This document shows, piece by piece, positions 55,852-64,000 of a stretch of 64,000 bases of DNA. Position 1 is the first letter of the stretch; each line of letters opens with the position of its first letter. This DNA comes from Marinobacterium halophilum (lineage in GTDB: Bacteria > Pseudomonadota > Gammaproteobacteria > Pseudomonadales > Balneatricaceae), in NCBI RefSeq assembly GCF_003014615.1, contig NZ_PYGI01000002.1, positions 124,001-188,000 on the forward strand, read 5' to 3'. The translations under genes were made by a program, and so were the position numbers. A model generated the notes under the pieces. That model worked only from the letters and a program-made list of their open reading frames with translations, did no database searches and was not told the origin of the DNA.

Positions 55852-56952
55852 ATGTCAGTATCCCACTTTTCACCTGATCAGCAGGACCCACTTGCACTGC
55901 GACCGGAAGACTGTAACCGAGGACATGCCTGTCAGTTCTGTCCCCAGGAAGACAGCTGCCTGCTGGACAAATCACACCACGAAAAACGCCTGCTGGAGCA
56001 ACGGCTGGACGGGATTGGCCAGATCATTCTGGTGATGGCCAACAAGGGCGGCGTCGGCAAAAGTACCGTTACCGCCAACCTTGCGGCCGGACTGGCCCAA
56101 CGCGGCTACCGCGTGGGCGTGGCCGATGCCGATATTCACGGCCCCAACCAGAGCCGCTTTTTCAACCTGGTGGGGCAACGCGTCCACCTGACACCGGCCG
56201 GACTGGGCACCCGAACCTGCGCCCACCCGGCATTGGCCCATCCGATCAGGGTCGGATCGCTTGCCTTCCTCATGGACCGTGACGACACCCCGATCGTCTG
56301 GCGTGATGCCTACAAGCACGATTTCATGCACCACCTGATCGGCAGTTTTGACTGGGGAGAGCTGGATGTTCTGCTGATCGACATGCCACCCGGTACCGGC
56401 AATGAACTGATCACCCTCGCTGACCTGCTGGAACATCAGGCGGTCGCGGCACTGATCGCCACGACGCCACAGGAGGTTGCACTGATGGACAGCCTCAAGG
56501 CGATCCGCTTCTGCCAGGAACGCGGACTGCCGCTGATCGGGGTGGTCGAAAACATGGCCGGCGTCACCTGTCCCAATTGTGGTGAAGAGTTCCACCTCTT
56601 CCCCCGCGCCCACCTGGCCGACGCGCTGGCCCAACTGGAGGTCAACTCCATCGCCCAGATCCCGCTGTCGCCACAACTGGCGCTCGCCTCGGATACTGGG
56701 CACCCGATGCTGCTGGAACACCCTGACAGCACTGAGGCCCGCGCCTTTGCACCCGCCATCGACGCCTGCATCCAGCATGCCCATGCTGCCAGCATGGAAG
56801 CCGCCGCACAGGCACTGGAAGGAGTGATGGATGCGGCCGGAGCCGAATTCATGGCCGCAATGGGCACCCTGCCCGACACCACCCGTGACGAGTTGACCGA
56901 ACTGCTCGCCCGCGAACATGACCGTTTACACAAGACACCCGGACAACCCTGA
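55852..56952 (+). CDS. NBP35/Mrp-like P-loop ATPase with N-terminal Cys cluster
   Basis: A 366-residue P-loop ATPase of the Mrp/ApbC/NBP35 group. Residues 21-36 hold C-x5-C-x2-C-x5-C, close to the N-terminal cluster of eukaryotic NBP35. The deviant Walker A KGGVGKS is at 65-71, and the bridging CxxC is C240-x2-C243. These proteins carry and transfer [4Fe-4S] clusters. Its place after the gamma gene, with four bases of overlap if the upstream ATG at 55825 is used, suggests a dedicated Fe-S or Mo-enzyme maturation factor. The ATG at 55852 is preferred because GGGAGG precedes it. ddhABDC-type operons are not known to need it; the role is inferred. Confidence 0.85.
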   Translation: MSVSHFSPDQQDPLALRPEDCNRGHACQFCPQEDSCLLDKSHHEKRLLEQRLDGIGQIILVMANKGGVGKSTVTANLAAGLAQRGYRVGVADADIHGPNQSRFFNLVGQRVHLTPAGLGTRTCAHPALAHPIRVGSLAFLMDRDDTPIVWRDAYKHDFMHHLIGSFDWGELDVLLIDMPPGTGNELITLADLLEHQAVAALIATTPQEVALMDSLKAIRFCQERGLPLIGVVENMAGVTCPNCGEEFHLFPRAHLADALAQLEVNSIAQIPLSPQLALASDTGHPMLLEHPDSTEARAFAPAIDACIQHAHAASMEAAAQALEGVMDAAGAEFMAAMGTLPDTTRDELTELLAREHDRLHKTPGQP

Positions 56953-57001
56953 CCCGTGCGCACCCTCGCCACTGAATGCCATTGGACACAAGGAGCCGCC
57001 C

Positions 57002-58864
57002 ATGAACGCCCCGACCAATCCCTCGCGCCGGAATTTTTTCCGTCAGATGGCCAGTCGTTTCGACCCCAATGCCCCTGCCGTTGCACCCTGGAGCCTTGTC
57101 CCCGAGGTTAATGCCGGTGACGGCGATGTGCTCTGGTCAGGGTGGACCGGCCAGGGCCAGGTATTTGTCGTCGGCGATGAAGGCCGAGTACTGCATTTCG
57201 ACAGCCACCCGGAGACACAGCGCCTCGGCTGGCAGCTGATGGATGTCCCCATTCGCCAACCCCTGCACGGTATCTGGGGCCGGTCCCCCAACGACTTGCA
57301 TGCAGTGGGCTGGATGGGCTGTATCCTTCACTTTGACGGTAAGCAGTGGCAATCGGTACAGGGCGGCGTGGTCGATAATGACCAGGGCCGCTTCACCGCC
57401 TGCACCGAGAATACACCGCTGTTTGCCATCGACGGCAATGCTGCCGGTGAAGCCTGGGCCGTAGGCGATAATGGTTGCGTATTGCACTTCGACGGCACGC
57501 ACTGGCAACCGGAAACATCCGGTATCACCACCAACCTGCGCGCGGTTACCTGCACACCCGGCGGCCATGTCTACGCTGCGGGCAATGATGGCAGCGTCAT
57601 TCGCCGCGATGAGCACGGCCAATGGCAGGTGCTCGACTGTCCACACAGCTCCGGCTTGCACGCATTGCTGGTATTGGGAGAAGACGAACTATTGCTGGCC
57701 GGAGGTCGCTATTTTGTCGACCAGGGCGGGTTTCGGGGCGAACTGCTGCGGTATGCCGACGGCTGCTTTACCCCGCTCACCTTCGACACGCCTCTACCTC
57801 GGCTCAGAGCCTTGAGGGCCTATAAAGACGGCGTGCTCATTGTGGGCGATCAGGGCCGCTTGTTTTACCTCAAGGACAACCAGCTGAAACAGCTTGAGTG
57901 CAATACGCACCACGACCTGATGGATATCATCCCCCTGGCCTCAGGCGAAGCGCTGGTTGTCGGCGATTTCGGGACGGTCATGACCGCTGCGCCCGAGTTT
58001 GTACACGCACTGGCTCCGGCCGCTACGGACGAGACTACCTCCCACTGGCAGATCATGCCCTCGGCCACCGAGCGCCAGCTGTGGGGCATTACCCAAACAC
58101 ACGACGGTACCTGTTATGCCTGCGGAGATGCCGGCACGGTCTTACGTCTGCACCATGACGTTTGGGAGCCGCTGCCCGCCCCCAGCGAACTGCCCGTGCA
58201 CTGCCTGTGGAGCTGCCCCGGCAGCGGCCTGTTTGCGGCGGGTCAGGAAGGGCGGATCTTCCGCTTCGACGGCCAACATTGGCAGCTCCATTTCGACCTG
58301 CATCTGGATCTGACCATTCTCGCTCTGTGGGGTACAGCCCCCGATTCCATCTACGCGGTAGGGGATGAAGGCCTGATTCTGCATTTCGACGGCTTGCGCT
58401 GGCAGCGCATGCCCAGCGGCACCACCTCTGCCCTGTATAGCCTGTGGGGACTCGATGACGCCCATCTGCTGGCGGTAGGAGATTTCGGTCTCGTCATGCG
58501 CTACAACGGTGACAACTGGAAGGATTTCAATGCCGGAACCGAACAGTTCATCTACGGCATCTGGGGTGCGGCTCTGGACGACATCCATGCCGTGGGTCTC
58601 TCCGGCACCCTGACCCACTTCGATGGCCAACGCTGGCACGCCGTCCCGGCCCGAGTGCAGGATGACCTGCTCGCCATCTCCGGTTCAACATCTGGCGTAT
58701 TTGCCGTTGGCACTCGCGGCTGTGCCCTGCATCTGGAGCACGGCAGCTGGCAACGGGAAACTACGCCCACCTCAGAAGGCCTGAGGGCGGTGTGTGCAAC
58801 GGCTGAAGGAACGGTATATGCGGTGGGTGATCGTGGCGTGATCCTGCGACGCAGGGCACCATAA
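57002..58864 (+). CDS. Fourteen-repeat double beta-propeller protein of the molybdoenzyme cluster
   Basis: A 620-residue protein built of repeats with core A-V-G-x-x-G-x-[LI]-x-[HR]-[FY]-D-G-x-x-W, such as HAVGWMGCILHFDGKQW and YAVGDEGLILHFDGLRW. I count 14, enough for two seven-bladed propellers. The N-terminus SRRNFFRQ (8-15) is a Tat-type RR motif, but no hydrophobic stretch follows, so it is probably not exported by itself. The AAGGAG site before the ATG at 57002 fixes the start. It closes the molybdoenzyme operon. A scaffold or assembly role, perhaps recognised by the TorD-like chaperone, is inference; the function is unknown. Confidence 0.8.
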   Translation: MNAPTNPSRRNFFRQMASRFDPNAPAVAPWSLVPEVNAGDGDVLWSGWTGQGQVFVVGDEGRVLHFDSHPETQRLGWQLMDVPIRQPLHGIWGRSPNDLHAVGWMGCILHFDGKQWQSVQGGVVDNDQGRFTACTENTPLFAIDGNAAGEAWAVGDNGCVLHFDGTHWQPETSGITTNLRAVTCTPGGHVYAAGNDGSVIRRDEHGQWQVLDCPHSSGLHALLVLGEDELLLAGGRYFVDQGGFRGELLRYADGCFTPLTFDTPLPRLRALRAYKDGVLIVGDQGRLFYLKDNQLKQLECNTHHDLMDIIPLASGEALVVGDFGTVMTAAPEFVHALAPAATDETTSHWQIMPSATERQLWGITQTHDGTCYACGDAGTVLRLHHDVWEPLPAPSELPVHCLWSCPGSGLFAAGQEGRIFRFDGQHWQLHFDLHLDLTILALWGTAPDSIYAVGDEGLILHFDGLRWQRMPSGTTSALYSLWGLDDAHLLAVGDFGLVMRYNGDNWKDFNAGTEQFIYGIWGAALDDIHAVGLSGTLTHFDGQRWHAVPARVQDDLLAISGSTSGVFAVGTRGCALHLEHGSWQRETTPTSEGLRAVCATAEGTVYAVGDRGVILRRRAP

Positions 58865-58869
58865 TAAGG

Positions 58870-58916
58870 ATGCAGGCCTCGGGGGCATGCTCAAGGGCGT
58901 ACCCTGAGGCCTGCAT
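58870..58916. terminator. Strong bidirectional hairpin ending the molybdoenzyme cluster
   Basis: ATGCAGGCCTCGGGG (58870-58884) pairs with CCCTGAGGCCTGCAT (58902-58916) with a single G-U pair, a 15-bp stem between converging genes. Confidence 0.7.
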
Positions 58917-58923
58917 GATAGCG

Positions 58924-60576
58924 TTACGCCTGCGCCAGCAGTGCTCTTAATGCCTGCATATCGGCGTTGTCGTACATTTCAGCCGCAAGCTCGCGCTGCT
59001 CCTCAATGACTTCACGCAGCACCTCATCCGTCGTCAACGGGTTGGCCAGTACCACCCGGAAGACCGTAATCGCCTGCTGGTCATAGCACTCCGGCGTCAG
59101 CCGAGTACGCGAGACAAAGGCCTTGCCACGTTCACGCTGCTCTTTCTGCAGGGTCTGAGTAATGCGGCTCAATACCTCATTGATCTGATGACGCAGTCCT
59201 GCATCGGCCTCACGCAGCCGTGCCTGCACCTCGGCGGGTACCCAGCGGTAGGTGAAGATATTGAGCTCCGGCTCAGACACCAGCTCAAAATCGTCCAGCG
59301 TGGCGATGCGGTCGGCAAAGCGCCGCGCCAGCTCGATGCCATTTTCGATCAACATGGCATAGCCACGACGGCTGATGATTTTCAGACCGGCATGTACCAA
59401 CATTGCCATGCCGGGGCGCGAGCCTTCCAGCGTTGTGCTGCCAAGATCCTTGGAGCCCTGACGGATAATGTACTGGGCATGATGCTCGATACTTTCCAGC
59501 ATCGACGGATCACGGAACAGCACCAACCCCACGCCCATGGGCACATACAACTGCTTGTGCGCGTCGATGGTGACCGAGTCGGCACGCTCGATCCCCTTCA
59601 GCAGCGGCCGATAGCGATTGGAAAACAGAGTTGGTCCGCCCCAGGCTGCATCCACATGAAAATGCAGGCCATGAGCTTCGGCAATGTCGGCCATTTTGTC
59701 CAACGGGTCGATATTGCCGGTTTCAGTGGTGCCCGCGATACCGACCAGTGCAAAGGGACGTATCCGCTGCTGCTTCAGCTCTTCGATTTTCCGTTCCAGC
59801 GCATCCAGACAAATACGGTTGCAGCTGTCCGTTTCAATAGCGATCAGGTTTTCACGCCCGATGCCCAGCACATCCGCCGACTTCGACAACGAGTAGTGGC
59901 CACGGTCCGATACCAGCACGGCCGCACCTTCACAGCCGTAATGACGCATGGCACCGAAGATGCCGCTGTGATTAATGCCGGGGAAGTCCCCATCCGGCCC
60001 AAACGCCCGGTTGCGCGCGGTCCATAGTGCGGTGATATTGGCAACGGTACCGCCGGAACAGAACGCGCCCAGGCGCTTGCGCCCATGGTGCAGCCAGGTG
60101 TCGTAAAACTCGGTGGATTCCCCGTAAGTCAGACGGTGCAGCATGCCCAGAACCTGACGTTCAAGCGGCGTAAACGCCTTCGACGTTTCGGTCTTCACCA
60201 GATTCTGATTCAAGGCGATCATGATTTTCGACAGCGGAATCATGAAATAGGGCAAGGCCGAAGTCATATGACCGACAAAGCTCGGCGACGAGGTATGCAC
60301 CGATTGCGCCACCACCTTGTCGAGCAGGAACTCGGTATGCTCGGAGACAAAAACAGGGTCTTCAGGTACCCGGGTATCGTTGAAGTCCTGCTCAATCTTG
60401 ACCAGATCCGCCTCTTCCGCAACGATATGCTCCTGCAGGAAACCGGCAAGGTTGGCTGATATATCAGTATCCAGGCGGTTCAGCGTAGAGCCGGGCGCTT
60501 CCGGAACGGTGAAAATCCTCAGTAGGTTTTCCATGCTGATTTCAGCCATGCTGTTTTTTTTATGCACTTCTACCAT
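58924..60576 (-). CDS. PLP-dependent aspartate 1-decarboxylase, PanP-like
   Basis: A 550-residue group II PLP decarboxylase. The PLP lysine is in VTIDAHKQLYVPMG, the aspartate in HFHVDAAWGGP, and FCSGGTVANITALWTARNRA is the cofactor-binding loop. The N-terminal part (PSFVGHMTSALPYFMIPLSK) matches the PanP group (TIGR03799), which makes beta-alanine for pantothenate in bacteria lacking PanD. A glutamate/cysteine-sulfinate decarboxylase is the main alternative. The start is uncertain: ATG 60576, or an internal Met at 60549; neither has a strong ribosome site. Confidence 0.82.
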   Translation of the reverse strand: MVEVHKKNSMAEISMENLLRIFTVPEAPGSTLNRLDTDISANLAGFLQEHIVAEEADLVKIEQDFNDTRVPEDPVFVSEHTEFLLDKVVAQSVHTSSPSFVGHMTSALPYFMIPLSKIMIALNQNLVKTETSKAFTPLERQVLGMLHRLTYGESTEFYDTWLHHGRKRLGAFCSGGTVANITALWTARNRAFGPDGDFPGINHSGIFGAMRHYGCEGAAVLVSDRGHYSLSKSADVLGIGRENLIAIETDSCNRICLDALERKIEELKQQRIRPFALVGIAGTTETGNIDPLDKMADIAEAHGLHFHVDAAWGGPTLFSNRYRPLLKGIERADSVTIDAHKQLYVPMGVGLVLFRDPSMLESIEHHAQYIIRQGSKDLGSTTLEGSRPGMAMLVHAGLKIISRRGYAMLIENGIELARRFADRIATLDDFELVSEPELNIFTYRWVPAEVQARLREADAGLRHQINEVLSRITQTLQKEQRERGKAFVSRTRLTPECYDQQAITVFRVVLANPLTTDEVLREVIEEQRELAAEMYDNADMQALRALLAQA

Positions 60577-60853
60577 GAACCTGTAGTCAGTCTGGACAAC
60601 CGCAAAGGCACTGTCGCCGCCTCGCCTCTGTCAGACTCAACATCCTCTCTCGTTACTTCACAAAGCGGCTGTCGATGTAAACAAAACCGCTGCCGAAGTC
60701 GGCACTTAGCCTGCCAACCTGATCATTCTACGTTAAGCCACCCAAGCCTCGCATCATGTATTAGTGCTTGATTTTTTGATCAGTGGTCGAGATGAGGGCC
60801 TGTTTGCCCCGCGAAAACATCTGACACATATAAAGTTGCCGTACAATTGCCCC

Positions 60854-63538
60854 ATGAATATTACTGCCCTCGCCTCAGCCCCACTGGATGATCCACTGTA
60901 TTACCTGCGTAATGCCCGGCAGGTGATTCAGCTCTGCCTGAGCCAATACGCCGACCTGCTGCTGTCTGAAGAGGCCGCTTTATTGGAGCAACTGCTGTCA
61001 CTCGACGTTTCCGCACAGGCGCTGCTGCTGCGTATGGTCATGCGTAAGGGTACGCGGTTTCGCAGCGACAACGTGAGCTACAACGAAGTGCCGGATCAGG
61101 CCCATGCACTTCGGCAGTTGGTGGAGGCCCGGCTGGTGGATGACCAGCCTGAGGTCTCCATCGCCGCGCTCGGTGACCTGTGCCGCCGCGAGGAGTGCCG
61201 AGTACTGGCTCAACACCTGCTGCCCGAGGTGCATTTCACCGCGTCCGCACGCAAGTCGGACCTCGTTGCCCGCCTGACGGCAGATTTCCCCAGTGAGCAG
61301 ACCCGGCCGGTTGATGACTGGTGGCCCGAAATACCCTTTCAGCTGATTGAGTTACGCTGCAACGCCCTTTTTGACCGCTTGCGGCTGATGTTCTTTGGCA
61401 ACCTGTATCAGAATTGGTCCGAGTTTGTACTCACTGAATTGGGCCTGCAGCAGTTTGAACCTGTTCAGCTGACGGCAGAGTCGCGTCCATTTCAAAGCCG
61501 GGCGGAGGTAGACCTGTACCTACAGTTGCACCGGTTGCAGGAGCGGGTGGCCGCTGGCGAGTCGATAGAGTCCGTATGCGCGGAGTTGCCGTCACCGGTA
61601 GCCTGTGACTGGATCGATTATCGTCGCCAGAAGGTGCTGTTCCAGCTGGGGCGTGAAGCCGAGCGCCAGCAGCAAATTGAGCTGGCATTAGCCCTGTATC
61701 AACAGAGCCAACACCGTGAAGCCCAGTTACGATCCCTGCGGCTGCTGGAGAAACGCGAATCACCTGAGCAGGTATTCAACTGGGCCTATGCCGCTCATGC
61801 CCGTATTGTGCAACCCGAGACTCGGTTAGGACTTCGCCGGATACAGCAGCGCTGCGCCCGCAAGGCGGGCCTGGATTACGTCGCTCCCAAAAACAGGCCC
61901 GTGCCGGTTGAATCGACAGTTTTGCCCAAACCCGAACAGGGGCGTGTCGAACAAGCTGTAATCGAGTCGCTGTCGGACACAGACACGCAGTTGTTTCATG
62001 TCGAGAACCGACTCTTCACCGGTCTTTTTGCGCTGCTGTTTTGGCCGGCGTTATATGCACCGATACGCGGCGCATTCTTCAACCCTTTCCAGTCCGGGCC
62101 CGCCGATCTGTATCGGCCGGGTTTCAGTGATGCGCGCGCCGAGTGGCTGGACGAAGGCTTTGCTCAGCTCGCATCGGGAGCTTACCGCACGACCATTGTG
62201 CAGCGGCTGGCACAGAAACAGGGGATCAGTTGTTCACTGATCCATTGGCCAAGCCTGTCAGCACCGCTGGTCGAAGCCGCATTAGCACTGATCCCCGCCT
62301 CTCACCTGGAAGCGATATTCCGCCACCTCCTGCTGGACGTGCGCCACCATCGCCGGGGCCTGATGACCCTGGCCTTTCCCTTTGCAGATTTTCGTCAGCA
62401 CCAGCGCTTGCTCAGTGAAACCGTCTATAAGGGTATCAGCACTGAGCATACGCTGTTGCTGGAAGCACCCACCGGGATCGGCAAGACACTCGGGGTCACC
62501 TACCCCGCCCTGATGGCCATGCCCCGACGCCAGCTGGACCGTCTGTTTGTATTGACCGCACGCACCACCGGGCGCCAACTGGTTCTGGATAGCTTGAGCA
62601 TGCTCAGACCTGTTGCCGCAACCGATGCCTCCCTGCCGATCAGGGTGCTGGAGCTCACCGCACGCGATAAGGTCTGACCCGACAGAATGACTGGCGAGTG
62701 GTGCCCTTGATCGATGAAGCCCACAACCTGATCGATCGCGCCCGAGGCATGCACTCGGCTCAACTGAGTCAGGCACAGTTTCAACAGGTGGCCCGCAACG
62801 CACCTGAAACACTGACCAACACCTTTCGCACCGTGCAACGGGCCTGGCGTACACTGATCGCCAGCCACATCGAAACACACGCGCTACCGGATCAGCATGA
62901 CGTTAACCAGCACCTGAGTGACGTCCCCACTGAATTGAACCATGCTCTGCAACGTCTGGTGGGTGATCTGACCGAATACATGACCGAGCACCCCGTCATA
63001 CCGGAACTGCAATCCATCCTGTTCGACACGCTCAGCTTCATGAAACTGGCCGAGCGCTTTGGCGACCACTCCCTGTGTACCCTGACTATCAGCAGGGCCA
63101 CCGGCAAGGCAAAACGGGCGCACTTCAAAGCCAAGCTGTCGTTCCGCCCCCGGCAACTATCTGGTCTACCTCAGCAGCTTCGCCTATCTCGCACAACTGC
63201 AACAGCGCTTTGAGCAACACTGCCCGGAGATACCCGTGATCGCTCAAACCGCAGGCATGACTGAACAGGCTCGGCATGAGTTTATTGAACAGTTCCGTAA
63301 CCAGCGCGGTGTTATCGGTTTTGCCGTGCTCGGTGGCGTGTTTTCAGAACGGATCGACCTGCCCGGACAGGCGCTGGTCGGTGTCTTTATTGCCACCCCA
63401 GGGCTGCCCCCGTTTGACCAGTATCACGCGCAACTGGCTCAGCGGCTACAAGGCGTAGTGGAGCTGATTGATGATCGCTTTGCGCAACCCGCAATACAGC
63501 AGCTGTTGCCGCCGTGGTGGTTTAGGCCAGACGGGTAA
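60854..63538 (+). pseudogene. Decayed fusion of a FAN1 nuclease gene and a DinG-type helicase gene
   Basis: Codons from 60854 encode a FAN1-like protein (PLYYLRNARQVIQLCL; FRHLLLDVRHHRRGL) up to about 62360. There the expected VRR-NUC motif (GLPDLI, then E-x-K) is missing and the frame passes into a COG1199 helicase (LAFPFADFRQHQR, APTGIGKTLG). The frame stops at 62677; helicase sequence resumes in another frame (GLTRQNDWRVV, VPLIDEAHNLIDRA), the Fe-S region being lost. A third joint near 63150 shifts again to GNYLVYLSSFAYLAQLQQ, and a fourth near 63450 removes the motif VI region before LIDDRFAQPAIQQLLPPWW. Fan1 and this helicase are neighbours in Pseudomonas relatives. No active product is expected. 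Confidence 0.8.
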
Positions 63539-63714
63539 AGGGTTCTGAACAAACCAGCGCCGAATGCTATGTTAAAAAAGAAGCCAGGCAAGACCGCTCA
63601 ACTGCATCGTGGAGATCCAACATGAACCGATGATCCCGTTGGGGGTTTTCTTGCCAAGCCCCGTGCAGAACCGGATACTTCACGTTTTTGCAATTGGCGC
63701 ACGAGGTGCTCGCG

Positions 63715-64000
63715 TTGACACAGATTACCGACAATACCGTGGTTCAGTTCTTCTACACGCTGACCGATACCGACGATACCCAGATCGAAACCAATCAGGG
63801 CACCGACCCTGTCGCTTATCTTCACGGCCATGGCGGTATGATTCCGGCCATAGCGGCAGCATTGGAAGGTAAAACCACCGGAGATACGCTGCACCTGACG
63901 TTGACGCCGGAACAGGCTTACGGTGAGCGTCAGGAAGGCCAGGAGCAGCGCGTGCCGATCAAACACCTGCAGGGTTTGCCTAAAGGCGTACGCAACTGGA
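63715..64000 (+). CDS. FKBP-type peptidyl-prolyl isomerase (partial, cut by window end)
   Basis: Ninety-five codons of a SlyD-like FKBP prolyl isomerase are seen, continuing beyond the window. Signatures are NTVVQFFYTLTDTDDTQIET, PVAYLHGHGGMIPAIAAALE and TPEQAYGERQEGQEQRVP; the insert-in-flap domain is entered at the end. No ATG is in a suitable place. TTG at 63715, preceded by GAGGTG, is the best start, and the frame has a stop upstream at 63631. It would assist folding in the cytosol. Confidence 0.75.
   Translation, partial: MTQITDNTVVQFFYTLTDTDDTQIETNQGTDPVAYLHGHGGMIPAIAAALEGKTTGDTLHLTLTPEQAYGERQEGQEQRVPIKHLQGLPKGVRNW

Overview
The window looks like a chromosomal stretch of a free-living, probably marine, Gammaproteobacterium. 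This is inference from the gene families: LysR, Dpp and Gln transporters, C-P lyase, SlyD-type FKBP, and an Oceanospirillales/Pseudomonas-like style of protein and codon use. Most of it is moderately GC-rich and densely packed. One clearly AT-rich island lies at about 21.7-24.9 kb. I saw no tRNA, rRNA, CRISPR array, insertion sequence or replication origin.

Layout. 0-3 kb: an operon of a RidA-type enamine/imine deaminase, a YkvI-type membrane transporter and a DadA-like D-amino acid dehydrogenase. 3-9 kb: a thioredoxin-fold membrane protein translationally coupled to a chemoreceptor, a DUF411 protein with a Cys-rich partner, a ChrR-type cupin, a DJ-1/PfpI protein and a PanS-like transporter. 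At 8.94-9.07 kb there is a short structured non-coding RNA carrying seven GGA motifs, with its own -10 box and terminator; it looks like a CsrB/RsmZ-type regulator of CsrA/RsmA. 9.2-13.5 kb: a Trp-rich small protein, a glutamine-type ABC transporter (HPQ), an SMR efflux protein and a porin. 14-21.7 kb: an operon joining an alkaline-phosphatase-superfamily phosphodiesterase, a dipeptide-type ABC transporter with fused ATPases, and an HAD phosphatase, which suggests uptake and stripping of an organophosphorus compound. 21.7-24.9 kb: the AT-rich island, with two paralogous propeller-like proteins and one gene interrupted by a stop codon.

25-34.6 kb: a LysR regulator diverges from a complete C-P lyase operon phnGHIJKLMNP that has no phnCDE transporter beside it, followed by an iron-type alcohol dehydrogenase. 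34.7-40 kb: an M48 lipoprotein protease, a SWIM/SNF2 helicase, a small unknown gene and a cold-shock/DUF1294 fusion. 40.3-47 kb: a full N-type ATPase operon in the order D-C-Q-R-B-E-F-A-G, lacking a delta gene. 47-50.3 kb: an SLC13/TrkA-C transporter, moaA, and a moaB that has lost its central portion.

50.35-58.9 kb: an FNR/Anr-like box precedes a type II Mo-bisPGD (DMSO reductase family) enzyme cluster in the order alpha, beta, chaperone, gamma, as in the dimethylsulfide dehydrogenase and selenate reductase operons. Two unusual accessory genes follow: an NBP35/Mrp-like P-loop ATPase with an extra N-terminal Cys cluster, and a protein with 14 propeller repeats carrying an RR leader without a hydrophobic region. 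This is the most promising candidate for an undescribed maturation system. 58.9-64 kb: a PanP-type decarboxylase, a decayed fan1/DinG-type helicase fusion with four internal deletions, and the start of an FKBP-type prolyl isomerase cut by the window edge.
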